DNA of 64,000 bases from NCBI RefSeq assembly GCF_030463565.1, contig NC_134652.1, positions 15,167,397-15,231,396 of the forward strand. Direction: 5' to 3'. Below are positions 35,990-49,128 of this stretch, one piece after another. Source of the DNA: Pelecanus crispus. Its lineage: Eukaryota; Chordata; Aves; Pelecaniformes; Pelecanidae. The position numbers and the translations under genes are program-made. Positions within the stretch are counted from its first letter, which is position 1. Each line of letters opens with the position of its first letter. Under the pieces are notes generated by a model. That model saw only the letters and a program-made list of their open reading frames with translations, had not been told where the DNA came from and ran no database searches.

Positions 35990-36108
35990 TTGCTTTGTGT
36001 TACTGCTTTCTCTGTGCCCCACTATCCTTAGCTGACAAAACGGGGACAGCGCCTTTTGCTTATGTATTATGTGAGTGAGAGTTTGTGAAGTGCTTTGGGA
36101 TCGCAGGC
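35990..36108 (+). repeat. Ancient amniote repeat fossil (MIR/L3-like 3' half)
   Basis: Recalls the old SINE/LINE 3' segment CTCTGTGCCTCAGTTTCCCC...CTGTAAAATGGGGA...GTAAAGCGCTTTGAGATC. Here CTCTGTGCCCCACTATCC, GACAAAACGGGGACAGCGCC and TTTGTGAAGTGCTTTGGGAT occur in the right order and spacing. It is strongly diverged, and the class assignment is from memory. Confidence 0.5.
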
Positions 36109-36205
36109 GTAGGAACTGCCGTGCTGGGTGAGGCCAGAAGGCTGCCCAGCCCCTGATCGCGCAGTGGCAGTAGGAGATGCCATTGAGGGCGATGGCACGG
36201 TCCTG
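36109..36205 (+). repeat. Ancient amniote repeat fossil (unclassified)
   Basis: Starts TAGGAACTGCCGTGCTGGGT and continues GAGGCCAGAAGG, CCCAGCCCCTGAT, GCAGTGGCAGTAGGAGATGC. This resembles the interspersed repeat often seen in turtles and crocodilians that begins GAACTGCCATACTGGGTCAG. It directly follows the fossil on its left. Family name unknown to me. Confidence 0.45.
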
Positions 36206-37689
36206 GCCACTTTCTGCAGTCCATCCCAGGATGTCAGAGGATCAGAGGATATGATACTAACCTGAGTGGGATTCACCTCCCCTGACACTAGCTGACCCAA
36301 GTGTCTGGCCTAAACTAGATGCAAGCTACTTCTGCCCTTGCTGGAGGGAGAGGGACGCTCCTGAAAAGTGAGTCACTCACTTTTCTTAACCACCCTTACA
36401 TGGACAGTCTTCTCAGCCGCAGAAAAAACCTGCTTTTCCCCTCCATGTTTGTGAGGCCATGCCATGACCTGGACCAGAAATTTGATCTGAGTCTTGAACA
36501 AGCCAGCCTCAGTCCTGCTCACTTTGCTTTTTCCCTTTCTCAGGATTTTAACGTGGTTCATTCCTCCCTTGCTGAGACCCCGCAAAGGCGCTTGAGCTGG
36601 AGCAGCGTTGCAGTGGGGAGCCAGGAGCTGCTCTAGGCTTGGCAAGGGCACCACCAGACTTGCCTGTACACCCACAGCCTCCGACTAGACACAAAGCTTT
36701 CAAGTGGCTAACGTTAGGTGTTAGATGATTTTTCTCTCTGCTTTCCACTGTGCAGGTACATGTGTGGGTCGTACTGACAAGTTACTAAGGATTCTTGAAG
36801 CAGAATGTGTGAGAAGAGGTAGATAGTGTGTATGGCAAATCAGCGTGAGTACGCTACAACCTGGGCGTTGGTTAGTGATGCTTTTGTTTTCTGCTCTCAG
36901 AGAATATCCTGGACAAAGTGGGATTGTCACTGCTGTTTTGTTCATCTCTACATTTTAGTGCGTGTGCCTCTGATTTGGCATTGCATCATCAAAGTGTTAA
37001 ACTCAGAAAAAAATACAGGCAGTGCATTTAACCTGAACACATCAAGTGTTATCGGGTACAGAAATTTCTAACTTTATTGGACAAGAAAGATAAGAAAAAT
37101 AATAGTAAAACTTGAAGGGAAGTGGTTCTGGATGTTATTTTAGATGTATGAGCACTTGAAAAAAATACACTATGATACTTGAAATCAGCCAAAACCTGAC
37201 AAAAGAAGCAAATGGACTTACTTCAAAATATGTGCTAAAGAACTCATGTTCTTTTGGACCAAAGCATATGTGCTGGATAGTAGCTCTGTATCAAAGCTTT
37301 GAAGCTGAGATTTTAAATACTGTTTCAAAATTAACCCTGTACCAGAAATGCTATCAGATGCTTAATTAAGACCGCACTAGCAAGGAGCACGTTTGCAATA
37401 AATTATGGGGAGGTATTCTAACATGCTTTATCTATGTAAAGATTTCTATTTTTATGTGAAGCTATTTACAGGTTATTGATTTCAAAAATAGATTTGTAAC
37501 TAAAGAAAGATGCATCGTATTTCAGTTGCTTGGAGTTGAGAATCTTGCCTGGCTGGCTGCCTGCTCTCTTAGATGTTTATTCCAGTGGCTTACAAGTGTA
37601 TGGAGTGATTCAGCCCTTCTTATTTTTCTCTCTCTATTTGGAAGAAGGAATTTGTATTCAGGGATCAGGTCCCATAACTCTTACCCGGC

Positions 37690-37775
37690 ACGTAGGCTGA
37701 TTTTTACACCTTTGAAGCATCATCACAATTCCACTGAAGTCCATGAGACTTTTTGTGTAAGACTTTTGGGTGGGG
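37690..37775. repeat. Possible ancient repeat fossil
   Basis: The phrase TTCCACTGAAGTCCATGAGA, then CTTTTTGTGTAAG, resembles the amniote repeat phrase TTCCATTGAAGTCAATGGGA. It is short and diverged, so chance similarity is possible. Confidence 0.3.
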
Positions 37776-39689
37776 AACATCCATCATAATATCTTTTGTC
37801 AGTTGTTACTGTTTCATTTCAGAGCGGTAAGCTATTGTCGCAGTGCCAGTGGAGGCTGCTAAGCTGTAAGAGTGCCTTTGAGTTCATGTAATACAAAACT
37901 TCAGCATAAGATTTTTTTATTGTGTGAATATTAAAAGAAAGATTTTAATAAATAAACCAGGGCAAAGCCTGAAGATAGAGGTAATGTCTTTTCTTAGAAT
38001 AACTGATAGAGTTCAAAAACTTAGACAAGCTTGTGTGCCCAAGAGCTTGTCTATTTTTTCCAGCCATACCAGTTGGTCTAATAAAAGATATTGCCTCTGT
38101 CTACAAACCTTGTCCTGCCTATGAACTCTGTTCATCACAGCTACAGCAAAATACTGCTGGAACATTAAAATAATTCAGGCCTTTCTTGCTTAATTATGGA
38201 AACTCAGATTTTTGTGATTTCCTCAGGCCTCAGCTTTTTGAATCGCAGCACACACAGAATGATACAGTCTGGTTTCTCCTACTGTAGAGGAGAGTTTATC
38301 ACATAGGAGCTCAAATTGCCTCACCGATTCCTCATTTTAGAAAGGATGTCATTAAAGGTAACCTGCTAAAGTTCTTCTGCCATCTGGATTTTAGGATATT
38401 TTGTAGGATACTATTGGTGAACTGTGAAATGTCTGGCATGGATGGCTGTTGGGAGCAGTCCTATCCTAGTACCTGTGTCAGCATCTCTGATGTGGTGTGG
38501 TGGTGACGGGAACCAGATGAAGTGGGAAGAAGAGGCTGGCAGAACGGAAAGTCTCCGGCTTTGGCTGTGGGTGTAAATCTTCAAATCTTGCAATGTGCCT
38601 GGCTGGGTAAGCAGAATAGTGTAGTCCTTCTAAACGGCAGGAAGCTTGGACTTGGAGTTGTTTCAGCTGGAAGACCTGGACCTGTCTAAGAGTCCGAAGA
38701 CCAAGCAATGCAACAGTTTTTTCAGAGCTATTTAACTTGCCTTTTAGAGGCCTTAAATGTATATGCCTTTTGGATCTGAATCTGCAGCTCTAGGTTAGCA
38801 GCTTTAAAATATCTCCGGGTAAGGCCAAGGTGGTGATGATCTGGACCATCTTGAAGTGTCCACAGGGCAGATGATTTTCCACCCTCTGGGGACACAAGCC
38901 CTTTCTGTAGTTTGCAGTCTTGGGGTCCTACCAGATCCCTCACTGTGCTGCATGTCTGTCGGCTGCTGACCTGGAGTCTGTCCCGCTTGCATGGGCACTG
39001 CTCCTCTCCCAAGTCCCCTCTCCTCCATCAGGACTGCTGCAGCCCTTGCTGCCTGTAAGGAGCGTTGCTGCAGGCAGCGCCCGGCCTTTGAAGTGGAACA
39101 GGTTGATGCTTGCGGGCCATTTAGTTCTGCGCCCTGTGCTGCCTTCCATCTGCCTTTGGGCACGGCTGAAATAGCTGGTAATTACTTACAAGCCCTCGGT
39201 GGCCGGGGCCTGGGCTATTTTAGAAGCTGCTTCTCCCTGCATGCCCTGTTGTGGAAGTTGCGGCTGGCTGGAATGGCCCGTCGCCCTCTCGCTGCGGTGA
39301 CCTCCTCTCCTGCGTGTGTTGCAGGGAATTCGGGGGGGAGAGCTCTCAGCTCTGGCACGCGGTCGCTTGGGCTGCGTGCCAGGGCCTAAATTTGGTGACC
39401 TTTAGGATGTGGCAGAAGATGCATTTGTAAACCTTGGTTATAGTAACTGGGAGACAAGCAGAGAATGCTGGGGGAGGGAGGAACATATTTTTTACAGCCA
39501 AGCTGTTTGCCGTCTGTTTGATTTTTATGACCAGCAACTAGTAAGTAAATAGACTAACAAATGCTGTGACAGTTGCAACTGTTGCTTTTTAATCAAATTT
39601 AAAACTAAAAAATTGTACAAATTTCCTGTAGGAGAGCGAGCACGCGTGTGACTTCCAAAAGCGCCGTGACTTCTAGCGCTGGTTTGGAC

Positions 39690-39775
39690 GCTCGCTCTAC
39701 TCTCTACTTTGCTGAAATCATCTAGTTTCCCTTCTGTAAAATGAGGGCAGTCATATTTTAAAGGTGTCTAGAAAT
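39690..39775 (+). repeat. Possible MIR/L3-like fossil
   Basis: TAGTTTCCCTTCTGTAAAAT followed by GAGGGCAGTCAT matches the common 3' half motif CAGTTTCCCCATCTGTAAAA of old tRNA-derived repeats. Flanks are too diverged to extend it. Confidence 0.4.
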
Positions 39776-40835
39776 GATTGCTGTATCATTACCCATGTAG
39801 CTTGTGGGCGGGTTTGTTTCTTTTACGGAAGAGCAAACAAGCCAAGCCCTGCGGTCCAGCAGTTGTGTGGGTTACACAACAATGTGGTTTCATGTTTTAT
39901 ACCTAATTTGGTATAACTGTGGGATGCATCTCCCACCCCATTCTTCACACCGGCTCTCTGTGGCAGGTTGAGCTGGGTTCAGCCTGCTGACCAGTGGCGA
40001 ACTACCCAGTTTTTGTTTGCTTTTGGTCGGTTAGTTTTGATGGGTGAGGACTTGGACTGGTGAGCTGAAGTGACTCGCCATGGGGCGGCTTCGTCATCCC
40101 ACCTGGTGCCAGGGACGCAGCAGGACACCGTCTGGCTGGAGGAGGGGGCGAGCAGGATTGCCCCAGTGTGCTAACACCACAATTGGGAAACGTACCCGTT
40201 TCCTCACTGCAGGGCTTTCCTGACGAGAAGGACTGTCCAGTGGTTTGGTTTTGACAACCAGTACTTGTGAAGGGGTGCAGATGTTTGTGAAGATCTGCTG
40301 GTAGATATCTGCATTGCTGGTGTTACAGGTTTGCAGTGTGTTCTTGCTCTGTCTGAATGTGGCTGATCTGCAGAGATCAAAAAAATCACCTTTCTACTTT
40401 CCTTCCAATTGTTTCTGCTACTTTAGCATCGGTCTGAAGCTTTGTCTTTGCTTAGAGATCAATTGGCCAGGGACAAGGCTCTTTATTTTTACTGTGTGGT
40501 AGAGTTGACAAGGTCAGTCCCACTGGGGTTTGTAGGGTTTGCCCTCGTTAATTTATCTCGTTTATAAAGGGTAGGTTTTCCATCCCCTATAGCTAATGCA
40601 TATTAGTAACTCTAGGGTCAAAAAATACCCCTTTTCAGCACTGAAAACAAGGTCTCTGTTTCTAAATGCATTTTCACCACAATGGATAGGAATGTCTTTG
40701 CAGTTCTAGCCATGTGGAAAGGCCTTCCCAGCTCTCTGTTTTAACACCCTATCTCATCAAACATCTCGGAGGAAAGCATCTTTCTTGACCTGCAAACTCA
40801 GATCATTCCTCCAAGTAGTTTGCAAGACTTCCTGA

Positions 40836-41045
<210 letters not shown>

Positions 41046-41577
41046 TAAGTTGTTCATGTAACCCCGAAACTCAAATGCTGAGACAGAGGGAAATAAGCTA
41101 AGGATAAACCCCACATTTCTTGTTTTTTGCTTGTTGGTGAAACAGAGAGGTCATTCTCACCTTCCTTGCAGAAGTGTTAGTAGAAGAGAACTTAGAAGAT
41201 AGCACAGTATTGGCCTGCAGGAATTTACAAACAGCAGAGTTGAGATACATGTACTAGAGCAAGTGAGGGTATGCTTTCTTAATGCAGTTGAAGGGTTCAT
41301 CAAAGTTAGGTTTTGGGATAGAAGCTTTCAAGTCAAGAAATATTCAGTGGCAGAAGTGTTATAGTAATTTTTGCAGTGCATACTGGGAGAGCATAGCCTT
41401 AGACTGGAATGCACAAACACGAATAAGGAGGAAATAAAATGGGATCAGAAATTAAGTGTTTGAGGATTGTATCTAGTATGATTAATTGTGTGCACCACAG
41501 GAGCATGTAGAGGCACTAGGCAAGATATCATCCTCCTTTTCTGTGGTAGGTGTGCCTAAAACTATCTTTGCTGTAAA

Positions 41578-41755
41578 ACAATTACAGTCTAAATAAACAA
41601 GATAAAGTATGGAATAAAAGAAACATCATCACTCTCATTTTATAGTTTGGGAATCAAAGTGCAGACACTAGATTGTCTTCACAAGATGATATTGGAGATT
41701 TGGTTGAGCCAAGAATTTAGCCCGCAGCTCCCAGGGTTCCAGGCATAGAGCTTAA
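41578..41755 (-). repeat. MIR/L3-like SINE fossil, reverse orientation
   Basis: On the plus strand it follows the reverse complement of an old tRNA-derived repeat in order: TTACAGTCTAAATAAACAAG, CATCATCACTCTCATTTTAT, GGGAATCAAAGTGCAGACAC, then ...GTCTTCACAAGATGATATTGG, GAGCCAAGAATTTAGCCCGC, TCCCAGGGTTCCAGGCA. This corresponds to TTACAG...GGGAACTGAGGCACAGA...CTTGCCCAAGGTCACAC...GAGCCAGGAATTGAACCC. About 170 bases of collinear resemblance makes it one of the better fossils here. Confidence 0.55.
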
Positions 41756-42374
41756 AAGATGGATGCAGTCTGTATCCTTATCAGATGTCTGGACTGTTAC
41801 GGAGTTAAAAACAACAGCCTCGAGTAATTGTCAGTATTCTGTTTGTGGGAAGTGTATCTTCAAAGTTTAGCTTGTTTAAATTGAGAAGTCATGCAGTATG
41901 ATGATCAGAGTATATTCCGCAGGAGCTGGGGAGACATATATCTGATACAGAAACAGAAAAAGTTGAGTTTCCCAAACTCATGCTTAAATGCCACGTTGCA
42001 TTTGTGATTCATATACGGTGGTATTTCTGAGGAAGTGTTTTGGAAATGTTAGGTATCTTTTGATTCTCCAAATGGAATCTAATTAGAGAAAATCGCCTTA
42101 GCATCATATGATAGGCCAGGTTGTGCTAAGTAATGGATCCTGTGATGCATTTCTGAAGCTTTCCAGTTTCCAGTGAATACGTTTGGGCACGTCTTAAGTG
42201 GTGGCATTATTTGAGTCTCTCGGTGTCTGTTGGTTTGTCAGATATGGAAACATCTAATGAATGTAAGTATATATAGCACATAGAAAGAGAGGGGGTTTCT
42301 ATCATACCCTGCCAAAAAATCCTAACCTTGTTGAAGTCATTGACAGGTTTACTTTTGTGTCATAATTTTGCCTA

Positions 42375-42436
42375 TGGCTTTAGTTGTGTTACTCCTGATT
42401 TAGACTGATGGAAATTAAGTCAGAGTAAGGCCTATT
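42375..42436. repeat. Ancient amniote repeat fossil
   Basis: GTGTTACTCCTGATTTAGAC, then TGATGGAAATTAAGTCAGAG and TAAGGCC, matches the phrase GAGTTACTCCTGATTTACAC...GTAACTGAGATCAGAATCAGGCC known from turtle and crocodilian genomes. Class uncertain. Confidence 0.45.
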
Positions 42437-42469
42437 TTTTTTTTTTTCTAAATATTTCCTCAACATTTG

Positions 42470-42562
42470 TTATGGTTAGGTGCTGACAGTCTGCTAAGTG
42501 TTGTACAAGATCCATAGGGAGCAGTACTTGTGCTTAAGAGCTCACACATTCAAGTCCTCATC
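42470..42562 (-). repeat. Ancient amniote repeat fossil (L3/CR1-like)
   Basis: The plus strand reads GTTATGGTTAGGTGCTGACA, TGCTAAGTGTTGTACAAGAT, then GAGCAGTACTTGTGCTTAAG and AGCTCACAC. This parallels the old repeat phrases GTGCTAGGCGCTGTACAAAC and GTCCCTGCCCCAAAGAGCTT. In the intact composite this part would precede the 41,578 type, so the two are separate insertions. Orientation was judged from that relation. Confidence 0.45.
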
Positions 42563-45204
42563 ATGTTTACCCTTACTCATGTAAGAAATCTTTGCTTTCA
42601 GAAAGAATTTCCTTATGGAAGATGAGAGTGCACTCATATAAAGGAGGGTTTCCCACTAGGAGCTGGGATCTGGTAGTCGAAAGGTAGACTGTGGTACAGT
42701 TTAAGTACCCCTTTGTAGAATCTAGAAATATCTTACTCAAAACATGTTGAGCAGAAATGTTGCTAGCACTTCAGATTTTCACAGAAAGCACAACATTGGG
42801 AATACATTAAGGGGAGGCACTTTTTTGTTTTGAAAATGCCATCCTCTTTTTAAAAGAGAGAGGGAGGGAACAGGAGAGAATGAGAGAACCTGATGCCAAG
42901 ACTGTAGTATAAATCTGTGCTATTAATGGCTTTGGCGTACCAGTTTCATGGGAGTTATTTTGATAATCCAGTATTGTAAGAATCTGAAACAACCTCATTC
43001 CAGAGGCAGTGTTGTCAGATTTCTATTTCTGGCGGTTTTTGTGATCTTAGTGTTAACAGATGTGATGTTACTTAAAAGATAAGTGCAGACTTAACATGAT
43101 AGAGTAGGACTGAAGTTCTTTCCCCTTGTTGTTTTATATTATATTTTTTAGTATTTTAATAATTGTTCCAATGTAGAATATGTGTGCTGGTCACAGCCCT
43201 CAGTTCTAGGATGTATGTTTGTTTCAGTGAGGTCCAGGTATGCTCTGACTCTTGGATATTGCCGAAGCACTGTCAATTTTATGAGAGGGAGATACAAAAG
43301 GCATTCATTGTCAAGATTCTTTTTGTTCTCTTCCGTCCTTTTTCTTTCTCTTTGTTTTCCCTTCTCTTTCAGTCTCTCTTTTTATCTGTCTCTTTTTCTT
43401 CTTACTCTAGCAGCTAAAGAAAAAAAACTTGAAAATATGAATCTAAAGTGACTTGGAAACAAAAACAATTAAAAAAGAACATTGAATTTAAACTATTAAT
43501 GTTTTCACCTTAAAGCTGATCCCAGTGATTTTATGGGCCGAATCTGGAAGGCTGGAGGAGCTTGGCAGCTGGGCCACATTTACAGATGAGCATAACTGGG
43601 TGTAGCTTTTGATACCAATGCCAGAAACCCAGTTGGGCTCAAAGTCATTAACTGGGATTTTCTAAATGCTGGTAGTAATGCTTGGTTTTCTGAAGTGTGA
43701 AATTTTAAAAACTTGTTTCACTGTTTGTTTACTTCATGGTTACTTAAATATCAGTAGAGATACCTAGACAAATGGATTTAACTTTCTGGTTCTCATGAAC
43801 TACGCCAGATTTTATATACTTGAATTGTAAATGTTGAAGCAGCATAAAATAAGGGGAAAAGTTTCCAATCCAAGCAAAATAATTTACCTTAAAAATAAAA
43901 ATAATGTTCTTGTGGGCATGAAACTTTTAAAAAACTTCATAAAGAATTTGCTCTGAAGATGCTACTCTAATAGTCATATTTTACTGTGGTCATTCATACT
44001 GGGAATGTGTTTTTTCAGGTGTTGTGCTTCTTATTGTATCATATTCAATGGATGGATGTTCAACATATAATATTGTTGGCAGAAGTCCCAGTTGAGACTG
44101 GTTTAACTGGTGTAATGCATACTGACTCAGACTATGATGACTATATCATAATCATGTCTGAATGCCATAGGCAAAAACATTCAAAATCAAACCTTTATAG
44201 CTGTTTTCCTCTCGTAGCTGTTTTCCTCCCAAAAGTTTTGCTTGGTGTTTGGATCGGTTTGTATAGCTGCTTAAGAAATTAGAGTATTGAGGTTATTGAT
44301 GAGCTAAGGAAAGCTTGCGAATATGAACACGCACGCTATGATGTAGAATTCAATGTAGAATAAAAGCAACATCAAGAATCAGAAAAATCTGTAGGGGAGG
44401 AGAAGTGGTGGGGTTTTATCTTCAGGGTATTTCTGATGACTTTAACTAAGACTTTAGGTTAGCTAGTGTTACTATCAGCCACAAACCTCATTATACGACA
44501 TTGTTGGCGCCTGTTGGAGGTGAGGTCTAAAGATGAATTAATATACAAGCTAGATGTTATTCATTCTCTAGCAGAGGTCACTGGTAAGAGGATACTGCAT
44601 TACTGTGCTATTGACAACATACATTTTAATTCAGAAATAAAATGGATGTGAAGCTGTTAGGTGGCTTTTCCTTAGTGTGTGTGGTTGTGAGGCCACCTCC
44701 CTCATGCACTGCTTGTTGACTTTTCCGGGTAGAGGATAATCACTAGGTCATTTGTTCTGGAGGAGTACTGTCATTTAACGTGATTGTAATTAGGCAAGAA
44801 CTAGGTTGACTCTGAGCCACCAAATTGCCCTAGTGTCTATTTTTTAACTTGGAGTGAGCACTTCTAGGCACCCTCTGGATTATCTCACATAGCTCTTTAG
44901 GGTTTAAATAGCAACCACATCTAGTTAAAGCAAATAATGGAAAAAGTTGGTGTTCCATCCACTCTTGTTACTGACAGTTACCAAGATCCAGGAAACAGGT
45001 ATTTGCATTTACTTTTATTCTGTGGTTTTGGCTTAATAGGGCAGTAATGCTGAGATGGCCTTTTTGTTAAACATAGAGACTTTGGGATGCTTTTACCATT
45101 TTTCATCAGAGTAATTTGAGATTTCTCATCCTGAACCTGGGGTTTCTGTTGTTTTAGTTTTGTTTTCATGCTCTGTTGTTTACTGGCTAGCACAGGGGAT
45201 GTGG

Positions 45205-45330
45205 CATCATGATTGCTAATCCTAATTCTCCTGCTGACCGGTCACGGAGTGTTGAATAAGTTGCTTCATAGTTTTGTGCTTTAATTTGCTTTCAAAGCAT
45301 CTTTTGGTGGTAATATGAGTTAAGTGATTT
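45205..45330 (+). repeat. MIR-like SINE fossil
   Basis: TCCTAATTCTCCTGCTGACC, then GAATAAGTTGCTTCATAG and TTTGTGCTTTAATTTGC, resembles TCTAATCCCGGCTCTGCCAC...GGGCAAGTCACTTAACC...CTGTGCCTCAGTTTCC in order. Strongly decayed. Confidence 0.35.
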
Positions 45331-47937
45331 AAGCTGTTAATATACACTGAGATCTTGGGTGAAAAAAATGGTATATACTTTAATAATGACAAAGCAAAAG
45401 GCTTACCAATTGGTTGTTTTGATTTCTAGGGTTAAAGGTATATTTTAGTTTGTTTGAATTTGTAAACTTTGGGCTATTGACTGCAATCTTGTTTCTTCAC
45501 TTTATTGATTCTGGATCATCAGTGATTGCGAACAGGTGGAAATGTTATATAAACTAGGCTATGAGGCTTGAAACTGTTTATCTATTTGGGTAGCTATATA
45601 TAAAGTCTTTTTAAAATGATCAGTTCATTGAGGTGGCAAATGAGAAAAAAAAATGTTCACCAGTCTGAAAACGCTCTTTTCATCAGACACATTCGGATGG
45701 GTGGTGTCTGGTATTTTCATGTAGCTGTAAATGAGGAAGCTCTGTAGGCACTGCTGGCTGTGGTCTGTCCTCGTATGTCTTTGTGCAGCCTCCTTGGACT
45801 CGTGCGGTGGCATGTGTGTAGCGGAGAGCAGCATGTGGCTCGGTATTTATTTTGCTTTAGTGCTTCGGACATTGGAGAGAGGAGGAGAGGGAGTGTTAAG
45901 GCGGCAGAATGGTCGAGCTTCTGAGAAAGCAGAACACTTGCCAAATTAATAATAAAGAAATTACATTGAAAATGTCCCATGATCCCTAGCTTTAATAGTT
46001 TCACAGAGCAGACGGGTGTTATTTTGGGATGGAATTCATATGTGAGCTTCTTGGCACTTTGCTGTTGCCTGGGAAGAAAACCCAAACAATGGAAACAGAA
46101 ATGGCCAAGGCTATCTCCTTCCATCTGATTCCTGCTGAATTTCAGAGGGAAGTGCTCATAGTCATGTTTCTGGATACAGCCTCATCAGACTTTTAAGTTC
46201 CAGCTGTAACCAGATTTTCCAGTTTTATGTCACTATAATTGTGCAAGGACGGTTAGTCTTGTGAAATTGCAGGGCATTATGTTGGAAATATTACTAGAAG
46301 TGGCCAGGAAATTTTGATGCCCTTCTTCTGTCTCCCCTGTCTGATACTGTTTCATCTGCCTAAAGTCCTCTCGAGCCCAAACACTATCTCTGAATACGGT
46401 TACAAGCATACTGACCTGTCAGAATATTCCTCTTTGGTTGAAGAAGGAATAAAATTGAACTCTGAAAATCTAACATTGTAAGAGAAGGACCAAAATGGTA
46501 TGATAAATAATAATATATGGAGTGGTCATTACCTGCCTAAAGAGGCAAGACTCAGTAAAGAATGATTACATTGGTTTTAGTAGTTTAAAGCAGTTTATTT
46601 CTTATCCCTCTAAGACAGATACCAAAGCATCCAGCACCCAAAGACAACACATTCTGAGATATGTTAGTACCTTCTGAAGGCTGCTGACATGATTTGTGCC
46701 AGATAAATAAGGCCAGTGAGGGATTCATCTGAGTTCACTGCTCTTGGTGGAACTCACCTATAACCAGAACTATACTGTCATGTAGTGAGACATCTCCCTC
46801 AACCACACAACATCTGGGGACTAGCTAGTGACACTGAGAACATCCAGTTGTCATAAGAGTAGTGGGATTTTTTTTCATTATTAGCCTTTTTAAAGAGGCC
46901 GTGGGGAACTTGGACATGGGAGGCTATTAAAAGCTAATCCATTTAGTTCCCTCTTATTTCTTTTTAACTCTTCTAGCCTATTAAAACATGGAAGTTGTCC
47001 ATAACGTGAAGATTAACCAAAGTGCCTAAGCTTTGAGGAAGCAGGAGTCTGAGCCTTCCAGCGAGTTAGTCCCCGTTTCGTGGCTGGCTCGAGCCCAGCT
47101 GTCCACCACAGTCTTTTTTAAACACACATGTAGGTCATGATTAGCCAGCTCCCACTGTATTTGCTGTTCCACTCAGCACAGTTGCAAATTTCTTTGTATT
47201 TATTTACTTTCAGTGAAACATACTCTCCTGACAAAGAATGCTTCTTGCTGCAAGGTATTTCTAGACACATTTGGAAAATCGTTATAAAAGTGCTCTGTTC
47301 CAGAAACCTCGCCTCACATTGTTCATTTTCATTTTCTTGCTATGAGGCATTGTGAGCCATGTGCCAAATTCCTCCGTAGTTGTATAATTCTGTGCATGTT
47401 GTTTATTTTGTTGGTCATATTACGAGAATATTATACATGCAAATTTCATTCAGGGCACAGAATGCTTTTGAGATTTTGCACAAATAAAATGAAAACTTTT
47501 CTCCCTCTCTGCGTTCGCTCCTCTCCTGTGTTACTCGAGAAGAGTTGGGATTTCGGTTCCTGCCTCGGAATTGATTGACAAGAACAGTAACAAAACCGGG
47601 TTCAGTTCTCTTGTAAAGATACAAAGGACTGTGAACTGCAGTCTTGAGGATATCAGGGCTCTGTGACTCCCTTTATGCATGCTCAGCAGTTCCTTCTTCC
47701 TTGCAATACAACACATTTTTCTCTTACCCAGCACAATTCGTAGAGCTCAAAAAGAAAGTAAATACTGTCATCATTGAGAGCCTTCTGCTGTGGCCAAGCT
47801 GCAGCGTTCAATCTTCGAGGAGTAACTCATTAGGGAGGAAATGTGCTTCACGGCTTCCCCTAAAAAGCTTCTCAAGTCCATTTTTCAAGGTGTGGATCCG
47901 TGCTAGGCTAAGCCACCCCAAGAGCAGGCTGCTGCCT

Positions 47938-48080
47938 CCCCGCTCCCGGCTGTGCCACGTGCCGGCCCGGGGAGCGGATCCGGGCGGACATGCTCCCTCA
48001 GCTGGCGTCCCACAAGCACCGGCACCTTGGGCTGCGCCGGCCACGCTGCGCAGCCAGTGCGACGCGGCGGGGGGTCACAG
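47938..48080. promoter_or_regulatory. CpG-dense patch in NT5C2 intron 2
   Basis: About 140 bases with many CpG dinucleotides in an otherwise A/T-rich intron. It includes GCCGGCCCGGGGAGCGGATC, GGGCTGCGCCGGCC and GCGACGCGGCGGGG. It is too short for a standard CpG island. It might be an alternative promoter or an enhancer, or a relic of an inserted GC-rich fragment. No splice donor clearly belongs to it. Confidence 0.35.
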
Positions 48081-49105
48081 GGATATTGCTCGAAGCGGAA
48101 ATATAAAGCTTGGGTTTTCATCAGGAAGGAAGGATGCAGGCACGCGAAAGGCAATGTCTAAGGAGCCGCTCCGGTTGCGGCCAGGTGTGGAGCTGGGAGT
48201 TGGGTTTAGGCAATGCCCGCCTCTGCCTCTCAGCGCCAGGAGCGGGGAGGGTGGTCTCGTGCTGTGCCTGCCGCTTGATTTGTCTTACTGCCCAGTGCTG
48301 TTAAATTTTTAGATCAGCTTCATTTTTAACTCCAGTGCTCCTAGTTAAAACTATTATTTTCTAAATGGAAAAAACCCCAAAATCTGGGGAAGGGAAAGTG
48401 TGATTTCTTCTGATTCTGGCAAGTGGAAAAATTATCCTAGATTAAAACTTCCTTGCCTAAAAATGTCAGGTTATTTTAGTTTTATTCTGAATTTATTCTC
48501 AACTCTTCATAATCTGGAAGCTTCTTTGATTTTTGTTTATCTAGATGAGCTGTGAAAAACTCGTCAGCTCATCCTTTCCTTCCAAGTCCAGAGGATCTTT
48601 TCTCTCAGGTGGTTACGGTTCTTAGGGTCTTAGTGTTGGTTTTGCTTTACAGTCATTAAAAACAACTCTTGTCATTTCTCTATACCGTGTCTTCTGTGGA
48701 GACGTTACATTTTTGTAGCCAACAGACACATTTGACCAGCATTCTTGAAATCAGGCTGAGCGTACCTTCCATTAGGATCTAAACACAGCTTTGAAACGGG
48801 CTAAGGCTGCAGCTTCTGAGAAGCACCTGGCTCTTCCCAGAAACTGTCGTGGTCATTTAATCTCAACTTTTATCTCTAGTTTCTAGGATACTGCAGATAC
48901 TTACTACTTTGAGTAAACCCCCTGAACTAAGCTGGTCAGCTTCTGGGAGTAAATATTTGTAAGTATCTACTTAGCCCCTTGTGTCTAGGGGGGCACTGTG
49001 CGTGGGAGACGTCTTCCTTTATTAGGATTTAAAGTTGAGGTCTTGAGTGCCTACAAAATAACCCAGTGTCTGGCTATGCCTTCACAAGAGAAGTGAAATT
49101 GGTCC

Positions 49106-49128
49106 TTTTTTTTTTTTTTTTTTTTTTT
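49106..49128. repeat. T23 tract
   Basis: A pure run of T in NT5C2 intron 2. A similar broken T/G run lies at about 49,560-49,602 and ends TAGTCCCAG. Simple sequence. Confidence 0.85.
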
